Source: an uncultured Collinsella sp. (GTDB taxonomy: Bacteria > Actinomycetota > Coriobacteriia > Coriobacteriales > Coriobacteriaceae). Taken from it: a DNA stretch of 64,000 bases. The translations under genes and the position numbers were made by a program. Below the pieces are notes generated by a model. It was given only the letters and a program-made list of their open reading frames with translations. It did not search any database and was not told the origin of the DNA. This document shows, in pieces, positions 49,398-57,713 of this stretch (within the stretch, counting starts at the first letter, position 1; the number at the start of each line of letters is the position of its first letter). The stretch covers positions 5,168 through 69,167 of the forward strand of contig UQTW01000012.1 in the NCBI GenBank assembly GCA_900544115.1, in the 5' to 3' direction.

Positions 49398-52175
49398 ATG
49401 GCACAGGAATTCACTTTTACCGTTAACGGCGTCAATCGCACGACGACCCAAAACAAACCGCTGCTGCGCTACCTGCGCGACGACCTGCATATCCATTCCG
49501 CCAAGGACGGCTGCTCCGAAGGTGCTTGCGGCACCTGCACCATCCATGTGGACGGTGCGGCCGTCAAGGCGTGCGTGCTGACTACCGCTCTTGCCGCCGG
49601 CCGCAACATCGTGACCGTTGAGGGCCTGCCCGAGGACGTGCGCGAGGCCTTTGTGTACGCCTTTGGCGCCGTGGGCGCCGTGCAGTGCGGTTTTTGCATT
49701 CCCGGTATGGTCATGGCGGGTGCAGCGCTCATCGCCGAGGACCCCGAGCCCACCGAGGAGCAGATCAAGTACGCCATCCGTGGCAACGTCTGCCGCTGCA
49801 CCGGCTACAAGAAGATCATCGAGGGTATTTCGCTGGCAGCTGCGGTGCTCCGCGGCGAAAAGCAGGTCGACGAGGACTTGGAGCGCGGCGACGACTACGG
49901 TGTGGGCAAGCGTGCCTTCCGTATCGACGTGCGCAAGAAGGTACTCGGCGAGGGCAAGTACCCCGACGACATCGACGAGCTCGATCAGCCAGGTCTGACC
50001 TACGCCAGCGCCGTGCGCTCCAAGTATCCGCGCGCCCGCGTGCTCTCCATCGACACTTCCAAGGCCGAGGCCCTGCCCGGCGTGGTGGGCATCCTGCGCG
50101 CCGAGGACGTGCCGGTCAACCAAGTCGGCCACCTTATCCAGGACTGGGACGTCATGATCGCGGCGGGCGATATCACCCGCTGCGTGGGCGATGCCATCGT
50201 GCTGGTGGTTGCCGAGGACGAGGCGACGCTCGAGAAGGCCAAGAAGCTCGTAAAGATCGATTACGAGCCGCTGGAGCTCGTGCGTAACATTGTCGAGGCC
50301 AGGGCTGCCGACGCCCCGCGCCTGCACGACAGCTTCTTTGCCTTTGGCAACACGGTGGAGCTCAAGGACAACGTGTGCCAGAGCCGCCATGTGACGCGCG
50401 GCGACGCCGCCAAGGCGTTGGCGGAGAGCGCATTTACCGTGACGCAGCGCTTTACCACGCCCTTTACCGAGCATGCCTTCTTGGAGCCCGAGTGCGCCGT
50501 CGCCTTCCCGTACAAGAACGGCGTCAAGGTGCAGTCGACCGACCAGGGTGCCTACGATACGCGCAAAGAGTGCGCCCACATGTTTGGCTGGGATAGCGAA
50601 CCCGAGCGTGTGGTCGTCGAGACCATGCTCGTGGGTGGCGGCTTTGGCGGTAAGGAGGACGTTTCGGTCCAGCACCTGGCCGCGCTCGCCGCATATAAGT
50701 TCCAGCGTCCTGTGAAGTGCAAGCTCACGCGTGCCGAGTCGCTCGCTTTCCATCCCAAGCGTCATGCGATGGACGGCACCTTTACGCTGGGCTGCGACGC
50801 CGAGGGCATCTTTACCGGCCTGGACTGCGAGATCAACTTTGACACCGGCGCCTACGCGTCGCTGTGCGGCCCGGTGCTCGAGCGCGCCTGCACGCATGCC
50901 GTCGGCCCCTACAAGTACCAGAACACCGACATCCGCGGCTTTGGCTACTACACCAACAACCCGCCCGCCGGCGCGTACCGAGGCTTTGGCGTTTGCCAGT
51001 CCGAGTTTGCGCTCGAGAGCCTGATCGACCTGCTGGCAGAGAAGGTTGGCCTGGACCCGTGGGAGATCCGCTACCGTAACGCCATCGAGCCGGGCGAGGT
51101 TTTGCCCAACGGCCAGATCGCCGATTGCTCCACGGCGCTGAAGGAGACGCTGCTCGAGGTCAAGGACGCCTATTATGCGCATCCCGGGCACGCCGGTATC
51201 GCCTGCGCCATGAAGAACGCCGGCGTGGGTGTGGGCCTGCCCGATGCCGGCCGCTGCAAGATTCGCGTCGAGGACGGCGTGGCCGTGGTCTATGCCGCCA
51301 CGTCCGACATCGGCCAGGGCTGCAACACCGTCTTTTTGCAGGACGTTGCCGAGGCGTGCGGTCTGCCGCTGAGCTGCATTGCCAACGGCGAGTGCTCCAC
51401 CGAGAACGCTCCCGACTCCGGCACCACGTCTGGCTCGCGCCAGACGGTCGTGACCGGCGAGGCCGTGCGCGGTGCCGCCTTCCTGCTGCGCGATGCCATG
51501 GTTGGCATCGAGGCCGGCAAGCCTGCGCCTACCGCCCCGGTGAGCGCGCATGGCGACGGCGTCAAGATCGAGTACGACGACGGTCGCGCCTACCAGCTGC
51601 GCACACAGGAACTCGTCGCCGGCCAGGGTATGCATCCTCAGGACCCTGCGGCCACCATCAAGGCGCTCGAGGGATGCGAGTTTGGCTACGTGTATCTGGA
51701 GCCGACCGACAAGCTGGGCGCCGACGTTCCCAACCCCAAGAGCCACATCTGCTACGGCTTTGCCACGCATGTGGTCATTCTGGACGATGACGGCCGCGTG
51801 AGCGAGGTCTATGCCGCGCACGATTCCGGCAAGGTGGTCAACCCCATCTCCATCCAGGGTCAGATCGAAGGCGGCGTGCTCATGGGTATGGGCTATGCGC
51901 TTACCGAGGACTGGCCGCTCAAGGACTGCGTACCCCAGGCAAGGTACGGCACGCTCGGGCTGTTCCGTGCGCCCGAGATTCCGGATATCCACGCCATTTA
52001 CGTGGAGAAGGACGAGCTGTTGCCCGTGGCATACGGCGGTAAGGGCATCGGCGAGATCGCAACGATCCCCACGGCGCCCGCCGTGCAGAACGCCTACCGT
52101 GCATTCGACGGCAAGCTGCGTCCGGATCTGCCCATGGTGGATACGCCGTACAGCCGCGTCCACAACCGCGGGTAG
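49398..52175 (+). CDS. xdhD: Xanthine dehydrogenase, fused 2Fe-2S and molybdenum subunits
   Basis: A 925-aa protein of the selenium-dependent XDH/XdhD type. N-terminal [2Fe-2S] domains: CSEGACGTCTIHVDG, QCGFCIPGM and CRCTGYKK. The molybdopterin part (from about 170) has VGGGFGGKEDVS, PPAGAYRGFGVCQ and the late Glu in GGKGIGEIATIPTAP. No FAD subunit is in the window; the ferredoxin next door may be the electron partner. It would oxidise or reduce urate/xanthine at the start of purine breakdown. Confidence 0.92.
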   Translation: MAQEFTFTVNGVNRTTTQNKPLLRYLRDDLHIHSAKDGCSEGACGTCTIHVDGAAVKACVLTTALAAGRNIVTVEGLPEDVREAFVYAFGAVGAVQCGFCIPGMVMAGAALIAEDPEPTEEQIKYAIRGNVCRCTGYKKIIEGISLAAAVLRGEKQVDEDLERGDDYGVGKRAFRIDVRKKVLGEGKYPDDIDELDQPGLTYASAVRSKYPRARVLSIDTSKAEALPGVVGILRAEDVPVNQVGHLIQDWDVMIAAGDITRCVGDAIVLVVAEDEATLEKAKKLVKIDYEPLELVRNIVEARAADAPRLHDSFFAFGNTVELKDNVCQSRHVTRGDAAKALAESAFTVTQRFTTPFTEHAFLEPECAVAFPYKNGVKVQSTDQGAYDTRKECAHMFGWDSEPERVVVETMLVGGGFGGKEDVSVQHLAALAAYKFQRPVKCKLTRAESLAFHPKRHAMDGTFTLGCDAEGIFTGLDCEINFDTGAYASLCGPVLERACTHAVGPYKYQNTDIRGFGYYTNNPPAGAYRGFGVCQSEFALESLIDLLAEKVGLDPWEIRYRNAIEPGEVLPNGQIADCSTALKETLLEVKDAYYAHPGHAGIACAMKNAGVGVGLPDAGRCKIRVEDGVAVVYAATSDIGQGCNTVFLQDVAEACGLPLSCIANGECSTENAPDSGTTSGSRQTVVTGEAVRGAAFLLRDAMVGIEAGKPAPTAPVSAHGDGVKIEYDDGRAYQLRTQELVAGQGMHPQDPAATIKALEGCEFGYVYLEPTDKLGADVPNPKSHICYGFATHVVILDDDGRVSEVYAAHDSGKVVNPISIQGQIEGGVLMGMGYALTEDWPLKDCVPQARYGTLGLFRAPEIPDIHAIYVEKDELLPVAYGGKGIGEIATIPTAPAVQNAYRAFDGKLRPDLPMVDTPYSRVHNRG

Positions 52176-52181
52176 GGTAGG

Positions 52182-52214
52182 GCGCGGACGGTTATTGCTG
52201 ACTGCCGTCCGCGC
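52182..52214 (+). promoter_or_regulatory. Hairpin just after xdhD
   Basis: GCGCGGACGG pairs with CCGTCCGCGC; no T-run. A true terminator follows 30 nt later. Confidence 0.45.
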
Positions 52215-52243
52215 TCAACATCAACTGTATATGCTGCGCCTTT

Positions 52244-52276
52244 GGCCCCGGCTCCATCGCGAGCCGGGGCCTTTTG
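52244..52276 (+). terminator. Terminator of the purine cluster
   Basis: GGCCCCGGCTC pairs with GAGCCGGGGCC, followed by TTTTG. The sequence 52251-52284 recurs imperfectly at 54184-54215. Confidence 0.88.
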
Positions 52277-52284
52277 TTTGGAGC
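52251..52284 (+). repeat. Left copy of direct repeat bounding the AbiEi/array block
   Basis: GCTC-ATCGCGAGC, then CCTTTTGTTTGGAGC, is shared with 54184-54215 (two single-base gaps and one substitution). It overlaps the purine-cluster terminator. Confidence 0.6.
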
Positions 52285-52296
52285 ACCTCCGCATAC

Positions 52297-52557
52297 GGAA
52301 ATTGCGTCCCAGATTTCGGCTCCAGAATGGGATGCGCTTTCCGGTTGGAGCTTCAAACGGAAAGTGCATCCCGGAATCCGCGCCTGGAATGGGACACACT
52401 TTCCGGTTGTCGTTCACTTGGAAACTGCATCCCAGTTTGAGCGTTCATTCTGGGACACGCTTTCCGTTAGGCCTACCATCCGGAAAGTGCATCCCGTTTT
52501 GAGCGTCCAGACTGGGACGCGCTTTCCGCCAGCGTGGCTGCTGGGAAAGCATGTCCC
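52297..52557. repeat. Alternating inverted-repeat array A, about 31-bp step (9 copies)
   Basis: Nine copies of a 14-nt unit (consensus GGAAAGTGCATCCC) in alternating orientation. Starts: 52297(+), 52329(-), 52359(+), 52391(-), 52420(+), 52452(-), 52482(+), 52514(-), 52544(+). Steps alternate 32 and 29-30 bp, giving a 62-bp pair period. The last copy is the most degenerate (GGAAAGCATGTCCC). It ends 44 bp before the AbiEi-like gene's stop. Confidence 0.9.
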
Positions 52558-52600
52558 AGATTGGCAAGATGCGACGCGGCGAGTCGCCGTTCAGCGGCCC

Positions 52601-53599
52601 CTACAGCTCCACGTCGTTAAGCCATGCCGGCAGAGCGGTCTGCCGGATGCCTGCCGTCTGCAGCTTTTTCGCGAGCAGTCCTGCCGAGCGGACTTCGCTC
52701 ATGGTAAAGCGCAGCAGAGGGTGACCGTAGAGCGATAGGTGTGCCTCGCGCTGTCGTTCGGCAACGAGCGCCTCGGCGGTGGTGCGTCCGGCCAGCATGG
52801 TCTGGTCGGTATATTTGATGAGCCCGTCGAGCTCGCCCAGCGTGAGTTCCCGCGCCTGGCGCTCCCAGGCAAAGTCCGTTCGTATGGGCTTGGCCGAATC
52901 GAAGGGGTCCGTCAGCTCGTATTGAAGCCAGTCGGGCGCAAAGCCCGTCTCGATCATGACGGCTCGGGCGACCGATTCCCCGCCGCTCTCGGCGCGGGCG
53001 TCGGCATATCGAAGCGTTGTGAGGGCGGTGCGAATCGCGCGACCATTGCGGGCGGTCGCTCGTTGCTCAACGGCCTCCATCAGCTGTTCCGGCGCAAGGC
53101 CGAGCTTTGAGATCGCCGAATCGGCAATGGGCATGCCGTCGGCAAAACCAGTTTGCAGCAGGCAATCTGTGGCCGTTTGGATGGGCGGCGTTACCGATAC
53201 GCCGGCTCTGCGTATTGCTCCGGCCGGCTCAATCTGGTGCCGCTGAATATGTGCGCCCGGACGAGCCGACGGCTTTGTCGAGCTGCAAACATGCACGACG
53301 TTCAGGTGTCGCCACGAGACCTCGAGCCCCAGCAGGCAAGCTGCCGAAAACGAGCAGAACGTCCAATCGGGATGGATGATCGCAAGGGCGCGGATAATCT
53401 CGCAATGACGCTGTGCCCGGTTGAGTTCATCCCAGCGCGTTTTTCGCGCAAACAACCCCGGCATGGGCGAGACAACCGTGCCGCCGGTGCGCCGAAGGAG
53501 CGCTTTTCGGATCGCCGAGCTCGGGGGAATCAGACAGCGCCCCTCTTGTTCGACTTGAGTGAGCAGTTGGTCGATGAGCTGGTCATTGCAATGGGTCAT
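52601..53599 (-). CDS. AbiEi-like protein with DUF559-type C-terminus
   Basis: A 332-aa protein. The N-terminal part has the actinobacterial AbiEi-antitoxin-like pattern (HPDWTFCSFSAACLLGLEVS, then a DCLLQTGFADGM region). The C-terminal part has SGGESVARAVMIETGF and TLGELDGLIKYTD, like VSR/DUF559 nuclease-related domains. No AbiEii-type toxin gene is next to it. ATG follows AAAGGAGG. It is flanked on both sides by arrays of the same repeat, within a block bounded by a direct repeat. Family assignment from pattern recognition only. Confidence 0.55.
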   Translation of the reverse strand: MTHCNDQLIDQLLTQVEQEGRCLIPPSSAIRKALLRRTGGTVVSPMPGLFARKTRWDELNRAQRHCEIIRALAIIHPDWTFCSFSAACLLGLEVSWRHLNVVHVCSSTKPSARPGAHIQRHQIEPAGAIRRAGVSVTPPIQTATDCLLQTGFADGMPIADSAISKLGLAPEQLMEAVEQRATARNGRAIRTALTTLRYADARAESGGESVARAVMIETGFAPDWLQYELTDPFDSAKPIRTDFAWERQARELTLGELDGLIKYTDQTMLAGRTTAEALVAERQREAHLSLYGHPLLRFTMSEVRSAGLLAKKLQTAGIRQTALPAWLNDVEL

Positions 53600-53895
53600 G
53601 AGCTACCGCCTCCTTTTGGGTAGCAAAAACGTATCAGCTGGAACTTGCCGCTCAGCTGACCAAAAGCTGACCAAAATCTAACCATGCAGGTAGATGACCT
53701 GCTTTTGGCGACATATTTCTTGTTTGAATCGGTGGGCGGTAATCGGCGACCGTGAACGGTGGCTGGATATGAAGTCTTGGTAAGTTTCGGGACGTGTACT
53801 TTTTGAAAAAGAGCATTCTATCTGCTGTTTTGTGTTTCTGGATCGCATATTTGAAGGCATGTGATAAGGGCGGCGGACTGTCGCCTTGTATCTGC
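53600..53895. other. AT-richer gap upstream of the AbiEi-like gene
   Basis: No gene seen. AGCTGACCAAAAGCTGACCA is a tandem 11-nt repeat at about 53655-53674. The rest is lower in G+C than the neighbours and leads into array B. Confidence 0.4.
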
Positions 53896-54127
53896 GGAAA
53901 CTGTGACCCGGAATTGCCACTCGGAATGGGACGCGCTTTCCGGATCGCCCTTCAAGCGGAAACTACATCCCAGATTTCGGCTCCAAACCGGGATGCGCTT
54001 TCCCGGCGGCGTCTCTGGCGGAAATTGCACCCCGGAATGAGCGCTCAGAGTGGAACATGCTTTCCTAACGAAGCCGCATGCGGAAACTACGTCCCGGATT
54101 CGATGCTCAGGACGGGATGCCGTTTCC
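53896..54127. repeat. Alternating inverted-repeat array B, about 31-bp step (8 copies)
   Basis: Eight copies of the same 14-nt family as array A (GGAAACTACATCCC and inverse GGGATGCGCTTTCC). Starts: 53896(+), 53928(-), 53958(+), 53990(-), 54020(+), 54052(-), 54082(+), 54114(-). Steps alternate exactly 32 and 30 bp. Confidence 0.9.
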
Positions 54128-54148
54128 GATAGAGACATGGGGTGGAAA

Positions 54149-54182
54149 GCCTCCCATTTCTAATGTTCAAGAAATGGGAGGC
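54149..54182 (+). terminator. Hairpin after array B
   Basis: GCCTCCCATTTCT pairs perfectly with AGAAATGGGAGGC. It is followed by the second direct-repeat copy containing CCTTTTGTTTGG. Confidence 0.55.
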
Positions 54183-54183
54183 A

Positions 54184-54215
54184 GCTCATCGCGAGCTGGG
54201 CCTTTTGTTTGGAGC
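54184..54215 (+). repeat. Right copy of direct repeat bounding the AbiEi/array block
   Basis: GCTCATCGCGAGCTGGG, then CCTTTTGTTTGGAGC, matches 52251-52284. Confidence 0.6.
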
Positions 54216-54286
54216 GGAGGCAGCATCCCGGAATTCGGGCAATCCGGTGGTCAGGGGTTGAGTGAGCGTCGCGCTAAGGATGCCAA

Positions 54287-54390
54287 GCGTAAAACCTTCA
54301 ATGAACATAGCGTAAAAACTACATCCGCAACGGCGTAAAAACTACATTGGAAGTAGCGTAAAATCCGCATTGAGAATGGCGTAATTTCGT
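54287..54390 (+). repeat. Direct-repeat array with 23-bp period (5 copies)
   Basis: Copies of GCGTAAAAACTACAT begin at 54287, 54310, 54333, 54356 and 54379, exactly 23 bp apart. The outer copies are degenerate. It lies directly upstream of the DUF4143 ATPase fragment. Confidence 0.85.
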
Positions 54391-54425
54391 ATATCGCATG
54401 ATCGCCCGAGCTTGCACACGGCCTT

Positions 54426-55052
54426 TTGCGAGCTCTTGCCATGAACGAGAGCCAGGCCGTCACGTACAAGACGCTCATAAAGGACGCCTCGTACGGTGGG
54501 GCGGGCCCCGACGAGAGGACCATCGCTGCGTACTTGGATCTCTTCAACAGGCTCAAGCTGACCGAGGACCTGTGCGGATGGGAGCCGCCCATGCGCTCGA
54601 AAGCCCGCGTTCGCGTGCGCCCCAAGCGCTACTTCTGCGACCCGTTACTTGCGGCGACGTTGCTGGGGGCTACCCCTGAGCGGCTGCTTGGCGATATGCA
54701 AACGTTTGGGATGCTCTTTGAGAACCTCGTTCTGCGCGACGTGCGCGTGTTCCTTTCCACCTACGGCGGTGTCGACAACAGTGTCCATTATTTCCAAGAT
54801 GAGAAGGGCCTTGAGGTCGATCCGATCGTTGAGCACGACGGGCGCTGGGGAGCCATCGAGGTCAAGCTGAGCGATGCGAAAGCAGACGATGGAGCGAGAA
54901 ATCTCAAGGCGCTGGAGAGGAAAGTGCTCTCCAATCCTGCCGCCCAGAATGCCGCGTCGGCGTTTTTGGCGGTCGTGGTTGGAAAGGGGAACATTGCCTA
55001 CACACGCGACGACGGCGTGGCGGTGATCCCCATGGCGGCACTTGGGGCGTAG
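54426..55052 (+). pseudogene. AAA ATPase (DUF4143-type), C-terminal fragment
   Basis: About 200 residues of the C-terminal part of a COG1373-type ATPase: TLIKDASYGGAGPDERTIAA, RYFCDPLLAATLLGATPERL, FGMLFENLVLRDVRVFLS, then nuclease-like VDPIVEHDGRWGAIEVKLSD. The N-terminal P-loop domain (about 200 residues) is absent, so ATPase function is lost. The ATG at 54426 or 54441 has no good ribosome site. The repeat array just upstream is common context for such truncated genes, in my recollection only. Confidence 0.65.
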
Positions 55053-55094
55053 TGGTTTTGCGGGCGTGCCGTGCTTCCTTTACCGAAAATCCAT

Positions 55095-55123
55095 TTGGTA
55101 AACCCGGCGCCCGTGGGTAAAAT
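55095..55123 (+). promoter_or_regulatory. Promoter of a small RNA
   Basis: TTGGTA and TAAAAT with a 17-bp spacer; expected start near 55130. Confidence 0.5.
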
Positions 55124-55125
55124 AA

Positions 55126-55216
55126 GGTCGACGGCAGCCCAAGTAGTGAAGAGCTGGGTAGCGCCGTTGCTTGGATTAAGGGGTCATCGCCTTAGCGGCG
55201 TCGACCCCTCTTTTTA
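55126..55216 (+). ncRNA. Candidate small structured RNA (possible antitoxin)
   Basis: About 85-90 nt from the promoter above to a terminator (AAGGGGT/ACCCCT stem, 55178-55209, then TTTTTAT). The 5' end GGTCGACG (55126-55133) is complementary to CGTCGACC (55199-55206) inside the terminator stem, giving two alternative folds. Its 3' end overlaps the end of a small hydrophobic reading frame on the opposite strand. Confidence 0.4.
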
Positions 55217-55287
55217 TGCTTCGTACGCTGCTTGAGTGCCTCGGTAAGTCCGATAAGCGCCGTGAGGAGCGAGACCAAAGCAACCAA
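55192..55287 (-). CDS. Small hydrophobic peptide (possible type I toxin)
   Basis: A 31-aa frame from TTG: one membrane-spanning stretch (LVALVSLLTALIGLTEAL) then a basic tail (KQRTKHKKRGRRR). The open frame continues upstream to about 55335 without ATG or GTG, so the true start is uncertain. Hydrophobic helix plus basic tail, with a convergent RNA overlapping the 3' end, resembles type I toxins. No family match is claimed. Confidence 0.35.
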   Translation of the reverse strand: MVALVSLLTALIGLTEALKQRTKHKKRGRRR

Positions 55288-55301
55288 GAGCTCTGTGAGC
55301 T

Positions 55302-55353
55302 CTGATGGGCCCGGGATGACCGCTGATTCAAGTTACCGGGCCTCAATTTTTAT
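55302..55353 (+). terminator. Second terminator-like hairpin
   Basis: GGCCCGG (near 55308-55314) pairs with CCGGGCC (near 55336-55342), followed by TCAATTTTTATC. Confidence 0.55.
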
Positions 55354-55518
55354 CACATGCATTTGAATAGAGCGGGCGGGATCCCTTGGGTTCGTCTGTG
55401 TGGCGCGTGCCTGGTGCATGGCATTGCACCCCGCTTTTGTGTCCGCACGGGCGCCTATCCTTACGACAATGTAGCCGCCTATGTAACGAGCGGCAGTTGA
55501 CGGAGAAAGGCCCTGACC

Positions 55519-56252
55519 GTGCCAGACAAAAAGACGCCGGATATTTCGGCCATCGATACGACGAACTTTGCGCGCCAGATCGTGCTGGACTTTGAGTTTG
55601 CGCCGGTGCCAAAGCAGCGCCAGCGCCGTGGACTGCACAATGAGATTATCGAGGTCGGCGCCGTCGAGCTCGATTACCACGGCAACGTGATGGGCGAGTT
55701 CTCGCAGTTTGTGCAGACGGAATTTACCGAAGGCGTTGCGTTTCCCGTCCGCGAGCTTACAGGGATATCGACCGTGGACACCGCGATGGCCGATCCGCTC
55801 TACACGGTGATCAAAAGGCTCAGCGATTGGATTGGTCGCTACTCCGCCCAGGTGGTTTGCTGGAGCGAGGCGGATCGTCGACAGCTCTTGACCGAGTGCC
55901 AGGCAAAGCAATCGATCTTTCCGTATTTCCTACGGACTGGTCCGACCTGCAGGCGTTTTACACCTCGATCATGGACGTGGGCAGCCACGGGTGCGTCTCT
56001 TTGAGTGACGCGGCAGCGTGGTTTGGCATCGAGTTCGACGAGTCGACGGGCCATGCCCACAGTGCCCTAGCCGACGTGCGCGTGACCACCAAGCTGCTCA
56101 AGCAGATGATGGAGGGGGACTATCACGTGAGCCCGCACGCCCAGGAGATCCGCCAGCGGTGGGGGATGGGCGAGCGAGCTCAGACGCGCCTTTCCAGCAA
56201 GTGCCCCGAGCTGGGCGACCTGCAGCTGAGGTTGAAGACGGAGGGGAGATAG
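55519..56252 (+). pseudogene. DnaQ-like 3'-5' exonuclease, frameshifted
   Basis: Two overlapping frames of one RNase-T/DnaQ-type exonuclease. Frame 1 (55519-about 55920) has motif I VLDFEFAP, IIEVGAVELD and TGISTVDTA. Frame 2 (about 55930-56252) resumes with FPTDWSDLQAFYTSIMDVGS and motif III HSALADVRVTTKLL. The frames meet near 55910-55935. All catalytic acidic residues and the His are kept. A single-base difference restores one protein of about 245 aa, so this is a recent mutation, a sequencing error or, less likely, recoding. GTG start with GGAGAAAGG. Confidence 0.75.
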
Positions 56253-56295
56253 GCGGCGTTGGCCGTCTGCATGGCGCGTGGCCTGTCGCGTATCG

Positions 56296-57531
56296 CTACT
56301 CTTCCTGCCGCTTGGCAGGCAGGATGTAGACGTTCTCGGCGTCCACGGCGATCTGCGTGGGGCGGTTGTAGAGGGTGTCTACTTCCATTACGCTCTGCTT
56401 GAACGGTGCGACGTCAGGCGTCTTTGCCCGATGGAGCTTTTCGAGGAGTTTCTCGGATTGCCTGTCGTTGAACCTGCCGATGTCCTCTCCTGCACCCTCG
56501 AGTGCCTCGTCGATGAGCGTATGTTCGCCCACGGGGGTCTTTGCGATGGCGTGACCGAGCAATTTGCCCGCGGACGCGATGCCGCCCAGCAGTGCCGCAT
56601 CGACGGTGTCGGCAGTTCCCGCCTCGAGGGCGTCGTAACACTCGGTGTAGAGCTCGCGATACGCAATCGAATCGGCCTCGATCTTCGCGGTGGCGTCCGC
56701 GAGCTTTGCGGGCTCGAAGTTCTGGGCGAGCATGGGTTCGAGGAACAGTGAGAACGCGTGGATGTAGGTGGCGAGCTGGCAGTCTTTGAGGTAGTCGAGC
56801 ACCTTGTCGAGGCGTCTGCCCAAGCCGTCTCGCACCTCGATGAACCCTTTCTTTTTCAGATCCGCTTGCGCCTGCGAGCGGAAGAGTTCCATGTCCTGCG
56901 CGGACGACTGTTTGATGTCGAGCACCTTCATATGAGCGTTTGCCATGTAGGTGGCGTTGCCGTAGTTGAGGCCGTAACCGTTGAGGATGTCTGCGAGCGT
57001 CTTGAGGTTGCCACGCATGTTGGCCTTGTCGCGCTGACGCATGTACTCGAACATCTCGTCGACGGACTCCTGGATGGAGTCGAGCTTTTGGTTTATCTGC
57101 GCGATTGCGGCTGCCATGAACAACGACGTCGGGTCGTAAGGCACTTGAGTGACGCTCGTGGCGATGTCGCCCTCGACTACGTGGAAGCGCGCCTGTCCAA
57201 AGCCCTTGACTGCGTCGCGGTAGCCCCCTGTGAGACCGCTGCCGTCCTTGAACGAGTTGAGTTTCGACGGATCGAGCGGGTTGCCAAATTTGTCAGTCGC
57301 CTGGAGCAACGTGGGTACGCTCACCGTGTTAGTGACGGTGCGAAACATCGAGGGGAGCGAGGCGAACGCCACGCCGAGCTGGGGAATTCGCTCGAGCGGC
57401 AGCTTGATGGCGCCGGAGACGTCCACCCGCTCCTGGGTGAGCGCGAGGTGGATTTTGGTCGATGCGAGCTGTTTTGCCACGAGTTCCTCTCGGCCGCCGT
57501 CCGTTGAGGGTTTGATCTCGTTGTCTGCCAT
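56296..57531 (-). CDS. Unrecognised 411-aa helical protein
   Basis: No family recognised. ATG at 57531 (MADNEIKPSTDGG) has an AAGGAG site. The protein appears soluble and mainly helical, with no signal peptide. The middle has a coiled-coil-like stretch (AQINQKLDSIQESVDEMFEY). Residues about 330-355 (DAALLGGIASAGKLLGHAIA) are hydrophobic and glycine-rich, possibly membrane-active. The C-terminus is beta-like (RPTQIAVDAENVYILPAKRQ). It lies in the accessory island next to the frameshifted exonuclease. A defence or toxin role is possible but unsupported. Confidence 0.7.
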   Translation of the reverse strand: MADNEIKPSTDGGREELVAKQLASTKIHLALTQERVDVSGAIKLPLERIPQLGVAFASLPSMFRTVTNTVSVPTLLQATDKFGNPLDPSKLNSFKDGSGLTGGYRDAVKGFGQARFHVVEGDIATSVTQVPYDPTSLFMAAAIAQINQKLDSIQESVDEMFEYMRQRDKANMRGNLKTLADILNGYGLNYGNATYMANAHMKVLDIKQSSAQDMELFRSQAQADLKKKGFIEVRDGLGRRLDKVLDYLKDCQLATYIHAFSLFLEPMLAQNFEPAKLADATAKIEADSIAYRELYTECYDALEAGTADTVDAALLGGIASAGKLLGHAIAKTPVGEHTLIDEALEGAGEDIGRFNDRQSEKLLEKLHRAKTPDVAPFKQSVMEVDTLYNRPTQIAVDAENVYILPAKRQEE

Positions 57532-57713
57532 AGCGTGCTCCTTGTTTGCGTTGATCGCCGTGGGCATTATCTCATTGCTAGGTGGCTTGCCAGAGCGGGG
57601 TAGAGACCGAGCGTCTGGCAAAACTCGTTAACTGATTGCATTTCAGCGGATTGGGTTGATTGCAAGAGAAGGACGGCTATCCATCTGCCCTTCCCAGTTG
57701 AGTTCGCTTTGAG

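Noticed and set aside
45727..52163. Two ~1000-residue open frames antisense to ygfK and xdhD
   Set aside because: Composition is that of third-position GC shadow; sense-strand proteins have full domain sets.
55333..55911. - strand 192-residue frame
   Set aside because: Antisense to the exonuclease with its conserved active-site motifs.
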